A stretch of 64,000 nt of DNA from Diploscapter coronatus (lineage: Eukaryota > Nematoda > Chromadorea > Rhabditida > Rhabditidae). How positions within the stretch are numbered: the stretch's first letter is position 1; the number at the start of each line of letters is the position of its first letter. The stretch is from positions 65,867,201 through 65,931,200 of the forward strand of contig OZ038422.1 in the NCBI GenBank assembly GCA_964036155.1. Direction: 5' to 3'. Positions 47,401-58,300 of this stretch are shown in pieces. The position numbers were made by a program, and so were the translations under genes. Below the pieces are notes generated by a model. It did not search any database. It was not told the DNA's origin and saw only the letters and a program-made list of their open reading frames with translations.

Positions 47401-50400
47401 CTCCAGTGTAGGGTTCTTTAGTGTTGACGATGAATCGAATGCCCTCGTTCGTGCACAGAGCCATACCTCCGAATTGCGATTCTGGAAATTATCAATTTTT
47501 TTCCTAAATAAAAATTCTTATTTCATTGACTTCGTATAGTCAAAAACATTGCGCGCCTCATTAGTGAACTTCGGAATAAGTAGTCATGAAATCTCATAAC
47601 AGGTCTTTAATTCCATTCTTTAGAAATTTACTTTCACATATTTCGTGATTATCGTATATTCGACGAGTTTGCATAGAGGTATTCAAGAAGTGTAGTTAGA
47701 ATTGATACAAACTCCAAAATAATAATTCATCCACTTCAAAATTTTAGCAAATGATTACCATGTTTTAAGCTTTCCAATTAAAAATAATTTTCAGGAACGA
47801 TATTGATTTAGTTCTCACCACAATTGAATTCGTAATAATCGACAGCCGGGTTGGCCTTGATGTTGGCGTCGGCTCTGCCGACTGCGTAGATGAAGCAGGT
47901 TGAGGCCGTTCTGAAAATATCATGACTCTTAAAATTCGCCTGGAAAATATCAATATCCCAAAATTTTGTATGAATTTGCACTTTTCAGCATCCCTTATTG
48001 TTGAAAAAAATCAATTTTAGTGTTATTTTCATTATAAATCTTTAGAAGTTCAATTTTAAGCGTATCCAAAGGAAACCCTTACCTGTCATAATTGATAGAC
48101 TTGCAGTTGAGGTTCTGGAAGCAGAGGGAAATGCAGTCAGCAATAGTCACTCCCTGAGCCGAGGCAACTACCTGAAAATTTTCGATTTTCTAAATTTTTT
48201 GAAGGAAAATCTCACCTCTCCTTCAATCGATGAACCGATGAATCTCTCGAATGCGGATTGCTGGCGGCAGGTAGATGAAGAAAGATCGGCTAAAAAATTG
48301 GGCATTATTTCGAAATTTTTTCAGATAAGTTTCGGAAAAATATTAGCTCCATCTTCAATTGCTATCGATGTATGCGTTTCTGTTCAGCATAAAATGTCAT
48401 AAATAAAAAAAATCATAAAATGTTTTGTTTCAAAGGAAATTGATATTTTAGAATTTCGACATTAAGCAATTTCACTGCCGTTTTCGCATCTTAAAAGCAA
48501 AAAATAATACATTTTAGGCTAAAATTGTAAACAAAAGTTATTTTATATTTACCAGCCACACAAATGGGTTCATAGTAGTCCTTTCCGGCGATTTGTCCCT
48601 GTTGGTCAGCGCGAGAGAACGTGTCTTCATCGGAGACAATACAGTTCTTTTCTTTCGGGTTGAATTCGACGGATCTGAAAAAACGATATCTTTTTGTTTT
48701 CTTTAAAGCAGTCTGTAGCTCAAACTTCTATTTTCAGATTTATCTAAACATTTTTTCAGAACTGGATATTTAGATAAAATCACAATTGTTTCTAGTTTCT
48801 AAAATTTTACTTCGTATACTTTTCCAATAAAATTTTTAGGGGTACTGTAATTTAAAGAAGAAATGGCAATTTTAACCTGCAGAAAGTGTTGAGCGAGTCG
48901 AGACATTTCTGGAGACAGTAGGATTCCTGCGCTTCAACGGACTGCGTGTGGTCGTAGAAACGAATCTCGAAGTTGGTCGTCTTCACGAACACAAGGTTGC
49001 CTCCCGAAGAGCCGCAGCGGTTTTGGCCTGGAAAAGGGAAATTTTGAAATTCCATGATTCTATGCCATTTTTGGAAATTGGATGAAAAATTCCTTGATAA
49101 CGTACAACCTATAAAATCTGAAAGGCGGGAGCCGAAGAAGTGCAAAACAAAATAGCTTCCCGCGAGAAGCATTTCAAAGTTCCTTCGGCAACCGTAAGGT
49201 CGCCCCTCGAGGCTAACCTCAAAGGACCTAGTAAATACTAGTCAAACTCAACGCCTAGATGCCGCCTTCCACTTTCCCACCCTCTACGCTAAACCCCAGT
49301 AGGCGAGGCATCTTTCTCTCCCTCCTTTCTTCCACTCAAAAAGAGCTACCTCCCCACTTTCGCGAGAATTCAACGCAGGCTACGATACTGCGCAAAAGGG
49401 GGAAGAGATCCTATTGTTCAAATGGTAACTTTGAAAGTACTTCTACTTTCCAAAGGTACGTCGTACTTACCCATTCATTTGAGTGGAGTAAATTTTGGCT
49501 AGAAAAGTCTTCGGGGAGATTCCGAAGGCGAGAATAGAAACGTTCTTTTTCCCATGCTTCCACGGGCTTGTTTCAAAGTTCCCACATAGTTTTTATCATC
49601 CCATTTCATATATTCACTGGATAGCGAATCTGCTAACGCTAAAATCGAAAACACAACAAACTAACAGTGACAGAGGAAACACGTGGACGGGGCGAAATGA
49701 GAAAAGCGGTGTCCATTCACTGTTATTGCTTGTTTTCAATTTTAGCTCTGGAGCAGATTCGCTATCCGGTGAAAAGATAGGATTGGCAATGCCTGCGTAC
49801 CCGCTAAATGTTTCAGAGTCTCAGATTACTGTAATTCTTTCAACTTTTTTCTTCATCCTCTTATCCCCCTTCACTTTGCCAAAATCCTTACGAGTCAAGC
49901 AGTTGTTGTCGAAATAGTCGATGTTGCCGTCGGCCATTCGCAGATGTGTCGGCTTCGAGCGACGGTCTTCGGTCGACAAGTCGCACGCTAAAAGTTAGTT
50001 TTTGAAGAATTTCAGTCAATTCATAGAATCTTGCTTTCCGAAATGGGAAATCGAAAGAAAAAAAGATAAATATCACGAATATAAAAACATCTCCCCTTAC
50101 TGCTAGAGAATTTGATTTTTATGATGAATATTTTTTGTTCACCTTGTGTATCATAGTTGTAGTTTACTGATCGGCACACGAATTCCTTCTCTTTGAGGCA
50201 AGAAGACAGGCACTGTTCTTTAGCAGCTACCTAAACATTTTATGATCAGTGTGTGTGTGTGTTTAAAATGTTTCGAAATTTAGCACTTATCATTATCATT
50301 GTTTCATCATCCAAATCCTGTGTCAAAATATTGATTTTATAAAAAATGGAGTCTACACTAGAAATTCTGAATCTCTTTATCCATGCTTCAGAAGGAAATG

Positions 50401-52309
50401 ATATTCAAAGCGCATTTGTCCCATCAATGTTGAAACCATGGCATGGCCTTCTTCGAAAACGAAGGAGATTTTCCCTATTACCTTAATAGTCTTCCTGATG
50501 TATCCCTCGAGGATGGTTCCCCTGGTTCGTTCGAAGGAGAACGATCTGTAGGTGCAGGCCTCGTGGGCAGTCACTCCAGGAATGCAGGTCTTCTCGTAGT
50601 AGAAATTGTTCGCCGAGGGATTAGCGGTTAGTTGCGAAGTTCCCGCTGGGGCCTGAAAATTTCGAAAAAAAGACAATCATCTTTTATCTTCAAGTTTTCA
50701 GCTAGAAATGAAGAAGAGCTAGTTGCATAAGAATCGAAAGGAAAAAACCACCATCAATTCCAGACTTCAGTGTTTCATAAAGTATTGAAAAAACGAAAAT
50801 TTGTAAGAAAATCTGTCACAAATAATTGCTCTAATTGTTTTTTTTTGTTTTTCACAAAAATCGATTAAAAAACTGTAAACTCACTGCGGCATCATCGAAG
50901 AAGTAGCAGGTCTCCCGTCCGTCGAAGTTGAACGAGGCACAGACTCGCTGTGCGCCCGTGGTCGGCTCGATATTGTTACGGCAATACTGCGCACAGGTTA
51001 GGTCGTGACCTGGAAATTCAAAGAAATAACGTTTTTGATATGTTCCAAGAATAGCGTATTTTGAGATACAGTGAACTTCACGCTTGACTAACGCAACGTA
51101 TCAGATCTGATGATAAAAGGAGTTCATTCAATTTCAAAAGAATGAATTTGTTACGTTTCACAAAATCTATATCATCTTGCTACAAAATCCACTTTGCTTT
51201 CTTTCAATTTTCAAATTCCCTAAAATTTCCCCAAAATTGATTTCTCCACTTTTCCTCATTCCTAATTTATCCATCTGCTACGTAATTCGTATTTCTTGGA
51301 TTGTTCGTATCTTTCTCGTTCATTTTTTCTCTTTCATCTCCCTCTCCCCCTTCGCCTTCAAGACCCTCCAAATGTGGGTCGCGAGTGCCCTGTCCCTGTC
51401 CCTCTCAGATACCGGAATCCATCTCTTTCCCCAGAAGAACGACTTTCTGAAGAATGTGGGCGGGGCTTGTTAGAGATCGAAGCGATAGGGATATTACAGA
51501 AGAGAGTATAGAGAAAAAGGAATAATATATGCAGGAATATCATGGATATTCGATTGGAATAGATCCATTAGAGGTAGAAGCGTTAATGATATCTAGAAAG
51601 AGGGTGCAGAGAAAAGGGATATCATGAATTTCAAGATAAAGCTGAAATGAATCATCGTGAATTGAGTAATGAACGGGATATCGATGACCAGAGGATGAAG
51701 TCACGAACTGGATTTGAAAAATCCAGAAATGAAGTTTGGAACGGAGAAATTGATATGACGTGAGAGACAAGGTTCAACATGGCGTCATCTATGGAGGACG
51801 TGAACATGAATCAGCGAGCGATGATAAGATAATCAGGAAATTAAGGATATCATTATTTGGTAGAGGATGACTAATTTAGAATTTGGGACGTGAAAATGAA
51901 TATAATAAGAAAAAGGCTGATCTTCATCAGGGCAAGGCAAAAGAAACAGATTATCGACGGCAAAGATGAACATCAAGAAAATTTCTAGTCAAAAATAACA
52001 GTTAAAAAAGAATTAGCGCGTAATGACAAAATGCGAAACTTGAGAACTTCTGATTTTGCGCATGAAGTTCGAATTTTCATTTTCTAGAGTTATCGTAATA
52101 TTGTAATATGGAGGAAATTCGAAATATGGAAACTTCGAAACATTTTCAAAAAAAATTAAAAATAGCCTACCAGCAGTAGAAACTACAACGGGCGTTCCAT
52201 CTAATCTGGCCCTGGCTATCCTCACGAAAGCTGTTGTCTCATGCGATCCACACTCGAACACGGCCAGAGATGACGAAACACAAAACGATAAAATTACCAA
52301 GAGCCGCAT
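44448..52309 (-). CDS. noah-2: PAN/apple and ZP-domain apical matrix protein (NOAH-2-like)
   Basis: Eighteen exons in coding order: 52309-52171, 51009-50885, 50652-50482, 50230-50143, 49987-49892, 49027-48877, 48674-48553, 48289-48216, 48171-48083, 47910-47819, 47481-47389, 47336-47233, 46972-46850, 46635-46504, 46268-46132, 45835-45679, 45396-45227, 44598-44448. They give about 737 residues. Order of parts: signal peptide (MRLLVILSFCVSSSLA); several Cys-rich PAN/apple repeats (residues about 20-380, for example CAQYCRNN..CASFNF..TCYFF); a ZP domain from MALCTNEGIRF (about 390) to CAGPNGCPV; a furin-type RKKR site (about 648-651); a transmembrane helix (SSIVSLSVICLLLSALIVIW); and a short tail ending DLPK. 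Such proteins shape embryonic sheath, epidermal apical matrix and cuticle. Length and arrangement fit NOAH-2 better than the longer NOAH-1. ATG directly abuts CTTTCAG. AATAAA overlaps the stop codon. Confidence 0.9.
46995..47118. mobile_element. MITE-like inverted repeat in noah-2 intron 12
   Basis: GGCTCCTAGAAAAAGACACC at 46995 and the inverse of the segment ending 47118 (GGCTCATAGAAAAAGACACC) form near-identical ends. An extra internal copy of the end motif (GATGTCTTTTTCTAACTGGT) and short GGTGTCC iterations lie next to the right end. Length is about 124 bp with no coding capacity. Confidence 0.65.
49613..49774. mobile_element. MITE-like inverted repeat in noah-2 intron 5
   Basis: CACTGGATAGCGAATCTGCT (from 49615) pairs with the inverse of the right end (CACCGGATAGCGAATCTGCT). 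The similarity continues through CTAAAATCGAAAACA and AACAGTGA. Arms are about 60 bp and total about 162 bp. The host intron (49028-49891) also holds other GC-richer, non-coding-looking DNA around 49.15-49.55 kb that I could not classify. Confidence 0.7.
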
Positions 52310-52315
52310 CTGAAA

Positions 52316-55300
52316 GAGAAGAATCAATAAACTAAAAAGATAATTGTAAAAATATCGATCGCTTGAAAAATGAATAACATGATAAGGCTGGACTTCTCAT
52401 TAATTTAGGATTTTTGAGGAAAAGATAGCTAAGATTTTGGAAGAGTAAATTTTAACTGCGGGAAAAGACTACGATAAAGCTGATCTTCATTGGCTTTAAA
52501 AACAAGTTTAGAAAGAGGGTAAAAATCGATTTCCGATAACTCAACACGGATTTCTTCAGAAAATCAAATTAGGCCACAAAAAGCGTTTTACGATCGGATC
52601 GATGAAAATGAAAAGAGGAATTGCTGGATTGGATGATAGTGGTTCGAGATTCGGGAGCGGAAGAGAAACTTAGAAGCCGAAAGAAGGGAAAAAAATGAAA
52701 GGAAGGGGATCAGACGCTGTATGGATAAAAGAATCTGTCAGAAGACGTTTGGGATGAAAACGAGAGATCAGGAAAAAGTATCGAAAGAGAAGAGATGGAA
52801 AAGATGCAGAAAAATTGAGTAGAAAGAGAGAGAGAGTACGGTAAGAGAAGTAAAGTATTAGAGTGTACAGTACCATGAGAGAGTTTAAAGATTGCAAAAT
52901 GTTATAGATTTGTGAGTTACAATTTGAAAATTAGAGAGTGAAAGATAAATAAAAGGCTAGAGAGTACGGTAATGGAAGAGTGATTAGAAGCCGAAAATGT
53001 TAGAGACCCAGAAACTCATTGTAAAAAGGAAGAAGAAAAGACGGTGACTTTTTAGAGAAAGTGTGAGAAATTAGGTAATGCGCGCGTAGAGATAGAGGGC
53101 GATATATCCTCAGATGTACAGAGATATCTGAGATATACGGACTGAAAGGGAAGAGTTTCTAGAGGCCTAGAGGCAAGAAGAGATACCTTGACCCGATTTG
53201 GATAAGGAGATAGGAAGGGTAGATGAGGAAAGCGAAAGTCTCGCTCCAATCATTCAGTCCATACAGGGGCCTGATTGAATCCACACAATTGAAGCAACGG
53301 AAAAATCACTACTGCAGAAAGAGAAAGCTGAATAAAAACGAAGTTGGAAGAAACTACGGAACAGCCACATCGGGAAGCCGTACTTCATAATGAGAATGAT
53401 AGAAAAAGACGGAAATTACAAGGAGAAAGCCTTCAAGAAAAATGTCTCCGACTCTACAACATGAGAGAATACAAGAAAAGCAGAGTCAAAACTATTCAAA
53501 AAGGTTTTAAACAAAAAATGAAGAAGTTTTCATATTCGAAAAGGAAATATTACAGAAATTCGAGGGAGAAAAAGATATTGAAATGAGGATCGAGGCTAAG
53601 GATTTGGTCTGAATATCTTTCAGCAAAAGAGGGATATCGTCTTGTCGCCTTATGCTTGACAAGATCGCACATGAAAGAGGAGAATGAGGCAAAAGCAGGA
53701 GAATGAATGCCGAACGATTGAATGACTGAATGAGAATGGGATCGAGACAGGGACAGGGATATGCTACTACAAAGCGGATATTGTAGGAGAGAAAACTGGG
53801 GAGAAGTTTTAAAAAATATATAAGAATCGAGAAAGAGACTTAGGAAGTGAGGAAATTTTTAGAAGTTTTTGAAGAGATACAGAAAATGTCGCAAAAATTA
53901 CGGATAGAAAACTCTGGATTTTTGTAATCGAATATTCTAAAGAGGAAAGAGAAAGCCGAGGAAAATCAAGAAAACGAATTCAGGGATCTTGAAGAGAAAA
54001 ATCAGGCAATTCGAAATTTTAGAAAGTTTCCAAAATACTGTAACTGAAAATTATCAAAAATTGAGAAGAAACACGCGAGAAAAATTCCGAGAGGTGGAAT
54101 ACTGTAACCAGAAATTGCGAAACATGCAAATAAATAACAAATGAATATTGAGTTTCACGAAGAAAAATGGCGAAGAACAAAAAATCTCGAAAATGATACT
54201 GCGGTATCTCTTGGAGCCTGACCTTGTACTGGATAAAGAATAGGAGATATAAGGATATGTGCAGGTCATCTTTATCACCGAAGAAGGAGACATAGATGAA
54301 CCCAAAGATATCAAACAGATAGACAGACAAACGGGGATAAATCGACGATATCCGATCAGAAATGGGGAAAATCGACTGCAGAAATCGAGATTTCGTGGAT
54401 TTTTGTGAAGAAAGCGTGGCTGGTGAGAATATTCACTCTTTACAGAATGACGAAATTTCGAAAATCAATAACAATCATCTACAAAAATTATACTAATTTC
54501 TCTAAACAAAATTTAAATTCGTGCCAAATCGAGATTTTGTTGATTTTACAGGAAAAAGCAAATGGCTGATGAGAAATATCGTTTTTCGGTAAAATTGAAA
54601 AAAAAATCATAATCTTTCCATGACCACCAGCCAAAGATATGCTAATTTTTAGGAAAAAAGTTGAAAAATGCACGACCTGTCAGGTAGTGCATAGAGATGG
54701 ATTTTCTAGCTTCTCCAATACACACTATTTCTCGCCTTGCAATTTTGTTTTTCGTCCAAGGATTTCTTATAGGACATTTTTTTTTTTTAAATTCTGAGAC
54801 TCATTTCTTATAGAGGGGGGAGGGCTTGTGGCTATAAGAAATGGGTTACAGGATTTTGAAACAACGCCCATCGAGAAGTCCTTAGGGCAAATTCTCAATT
54901 TCACCGCGACAATTCGCTAATTTATGGTGTTGTGACAGACCGCGAATCGAGAAAAATCGCTCTTTTGGAAGTGAAAAATCAACAGATACTGGCGAAAGTC
55001 GGAATTTTCGAACCCGTCGGCAATTTCTAGTTTTCTATGATTCGGTTGATTTTTTAAATCGTTTTCCCACTAATTATCTCGATAATTACCCAATTAACTG
55101 CGACAAACGCACTTCTCTTCTATCCGTTCCTTCTTTCTTTCCGTCTCCCACTTTTCGATTATCCCTTACCTCCTCTTCCCGCCAAACATTTTTCAAATCT
55201 ACGTGTTTTCGATTTTCGGAGAGTTTTCGATGAATATCGTTAATTACCCTCGCTAATTGCTTAACTATCTAATTATCTTAACTAATTATCCCAATTATAC
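52316..55300. other. Purine-rich intergenic region upstream of noah-2 and knl-2
   Basis: The plus strand is strongly A/G-rich with recurring GAGAAA and AGAAAG words between about 52.5 and 54.3 kb, then changes near 55 kb to mixed AT-rich sequence. The basic ORF 53344-53586 (Lys/Arg-rich) is explained by this composition. Because noah-2 and knl-2 diverge from here, it should contain both promoters. I recognise no specific element. Confidence 0.5.
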
Positions 55301-55362
55301 CAATTTCAGAATCCAGGTAGGAATCGGTACTGGAGAAGTGCGTAGTCAGTTGTTCGTCAAGG

Positions 55363-58300
55363 ATGAGTGGATCCGGTGAGCTTTTCCCGATACAGTTTTC
55401 GATTTTTGAAATTTTCGAATGAAATTGTGCTTTTTAGTATTACAGAAGAGAAGTGTCAAAGTTCGGACTTTTGATAATTCGGCGATCATGATGAATTTTG
55501 ATTCATATTGTTTATTATCATAGATTTTTCTTGAATTTTCTGAACATCAAAAGATTGTCTAGAATTCTGTTAGGATTCTGGAGCATCAATTTTGTTTTTC
55601 CGGTTTTCAGTTCCGATAATCCAAGACCCGGAATCGGACGATCCGACCTCGTCGTCTATGCAGAGGGAGCAAAGGAATCACATTCAGCAACAGGGACAGC
55701 ACGGACAGCTCGTCCCCGTTACACAGCGTGCGGTTGATATTCGGGGTAGATTTGCACACTTAAAAAGGACTAGAATTTAGAGAAGACGAACAAAAAATAA
55801 TTTGAAACGACGTCAGGTTAATTAAAAAACATTAAATTGATAGATTTCTTAAAAGATAAAACTTCTAGAGATTGAAAACTAGCTCGAAAAATGAATTTAA
55901 CTTAAAAATGCTCCTGGTGGACATATCTTGAAACATTTGAAAAACAATTCCAAAATCAGCGAATTTAAAGGAACATTTTCAGCCCTGATGACAAAATCGG
56001 AGACGCTGACGCGCTGGTACCCGATGATCGTGGGCAGGGACGGCACAGGCATCAGCGTGTTCGGATATCTTCCGTCAGACTTTCGAACATTTTTTTTTTT
56101 TTTAGAATTCTCGACTTTTCTTCGATGATAAAGTTTTTAAATTGGAGAAATTTCAGAGGAAAAATCGTAAAATTTGAAAGATTGCAATTATTTCAGCTCC
56201 AAAAACGAGCAAATGATCACGGCGTCGATCTTCCACGTGCACGCGGGTCGCTTCCTGGTGACAACGGCCAACGATGCCTACTATCTGGACGGGCCCATCG
56301 ACAGGCAGTCCGCTCTCCAACTAGGTTAGAAATAGACTTCTCAAAGTTCGATCCGCAAAAATAGTATGCTATATTGAGAGAAAAACGTGTCTTCTTTTTT
56401 CTTTCGAATAGATCCACTTTTTTGCGGTTCGAGTTTTAACAATTCTGTAGAAGTGCTCACAAAAAATTGAAAATGGGGCGAGGCGAAATTGAATTCGGAA
56501 AAATTGGAGCAGAAAAACCCGAATTCCTTCTCGTCTCTGATTGAAAAAATCTCGGATCTCCATTCTATAAGATCATGGAGCTAATCGTGAACCTCGTAAT
56601 TTTGCAGAATACTATATACTCCTAGATTTTTTCGAATAAAAAGATCACGTTGAAATTAAAAAATTGCTGATTTTTCAATGTTTAGGCTTTCCGGAGGGCT
56701 TCGTCAACCACTTTTCCAACGGCTTTCCTTCGGAATGGGAGGTGCATGTTCGGCTGGCGAGAAAGTGACCAATTTTGCATTTTTCGTTGAAAATATGTTG
56801 AATCGACTAAAAACCTAGACTCTAATTTCAAATGAAGTAAAGCTGAAACCTATTTAGTTATCATGAAGAGAACTTCATATTGAAAACTTATCTTCTTCTA
56901 AAAATGAAAAACACTGAATATGCAGTTTTGTCGGAAGTCTTCTTTTTCAAAATGTGTTTATTTTGCAGGCTGCTTTACGGTGAGCAACCGAGTCTGTCTG
57001 GTTCTGGAAATTCCGGCTCTGCATCAGCGGGAACAGGAGCAGACAGGTCAGCCCCTGTGTATGACTCCAATCTGCTGCCGCAGCACAGTCAACCCTATCA
57101 GCACAATGACCACGTCCCACAGCCGCCACCCAATGAACCCATCGTCGAATTGCCGAATGATCAGGTCAAATTTTTGAAAATGGTTATCATCGACTGTGAG
57201 TACCTTTTCTCACGTGAAAGTACTTATGTCCCAAACACTAGTTGTTGCACGTCCTTTTTTCCTTACACTATGTCCTTCTTTCTCTCTTTGGAGCAAAAGT
57301 ACTCGCAGCTTTATCTTTACGAAAAGCGAGAAAGAGTTCATCAATTTGAGGATGACTTGATTTTTGGAAAGAAAAATCTGAAAAATGGAAAAGATGTTCC
57401 AAAATAAGAATTAGAGAATTTGTAGAGTCGCTCAAAGAAAGAAAAGTCGAAGAAGCGGAGAACGATGGAGGTGATCGATGAAAAGGACGGCAGGGAGAAC
57501 GAGGAGAACTCCTTCGAGCACAGAAGTAGGCTCTTTTATTTATCTTTTTCTAATTTATTATTTTTGGTAAGAAATTATATAAGCTTATCAATTCTGCAAA
57601 TTCAAAGTTATTGTTTGAAAAATGATAGATTTCTTTTTTTTCTAAATATGATAATTCTCAAAAATTCTAGATATTCAAGGAGTTTGAGTACAAAATATTG
57701 TTCGCTCGTTCTTAGTTTTTTACAAAATATATGTAACATTTTCGATGAAAAACCTCCCATTACCATCCTATGTTTCAGAGTTTGCCAGATTTAATAGCGC
57801 TTTTCTAAAAATAATTTATTGGAAGTAGTATTTTCAAATAACTTCTTATTTTTTGGTATAAATGATAAATTTGCAGGAAAGCGCAAACCGCAGCTGGATT
57901 TCTCGTACAACACAACTGCGCCATCTGACGAGTCCTCACTGCAAATCAAGAAGAAGAAAGGCAAGCAGGCAGACGCAGGAAACCAGTCAAATAAGAAAAA
58001 GGCCTACTCGAACAAAAGTTAGTAACTTTGGCGAACTATTTTGTTAAAGGGTATTAGCGATATATTACTTGGATTTCGAATAACATCTTGTTTTGTCTTG
58101 TCCAAGAAGATTCGAGATAAAAATATTTGGTTCTGAAAATGTTTCCTTACAAGAGCAGCTTTTGGCAGTTTTTCAAACGTCTAACTAGTCGCTGAAAAGA
58201 TTAAAAATATCAACTTTCTGAGACTTACTAAAATAAATTTTTCCTCAAACTTTTCAAGCAATCTGAAAAATCGATAAATCGATATTTTTCAGCTCCAGAC

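Noticed and set aside
48852..49172. Minus ORF of 106 residues beginning MLLAGSYFVLHFFGS
   Set aside because: It is a reading of noah-2 exon 6 extended into intron sequence. The real exon is bounded at 49027 by TTTCCAG and continues in phase with its neighbours.
53344..53586. Plus ORF of 80 residues, very basic
   Set aside because: Lies in a strongly purine-rich tract where Lys/Arg/Glu codons are expected by chance; no exon signals or domain.
56880..57407. Plus ORF of 175 residues read as one exon
   Set aside because: Only 56969-57164 is supported as a knl-2 exon. It has a TTTTGCAG acceptor and a CAG/GTCAAA donor, and the next exon at 57426 continues in phase.
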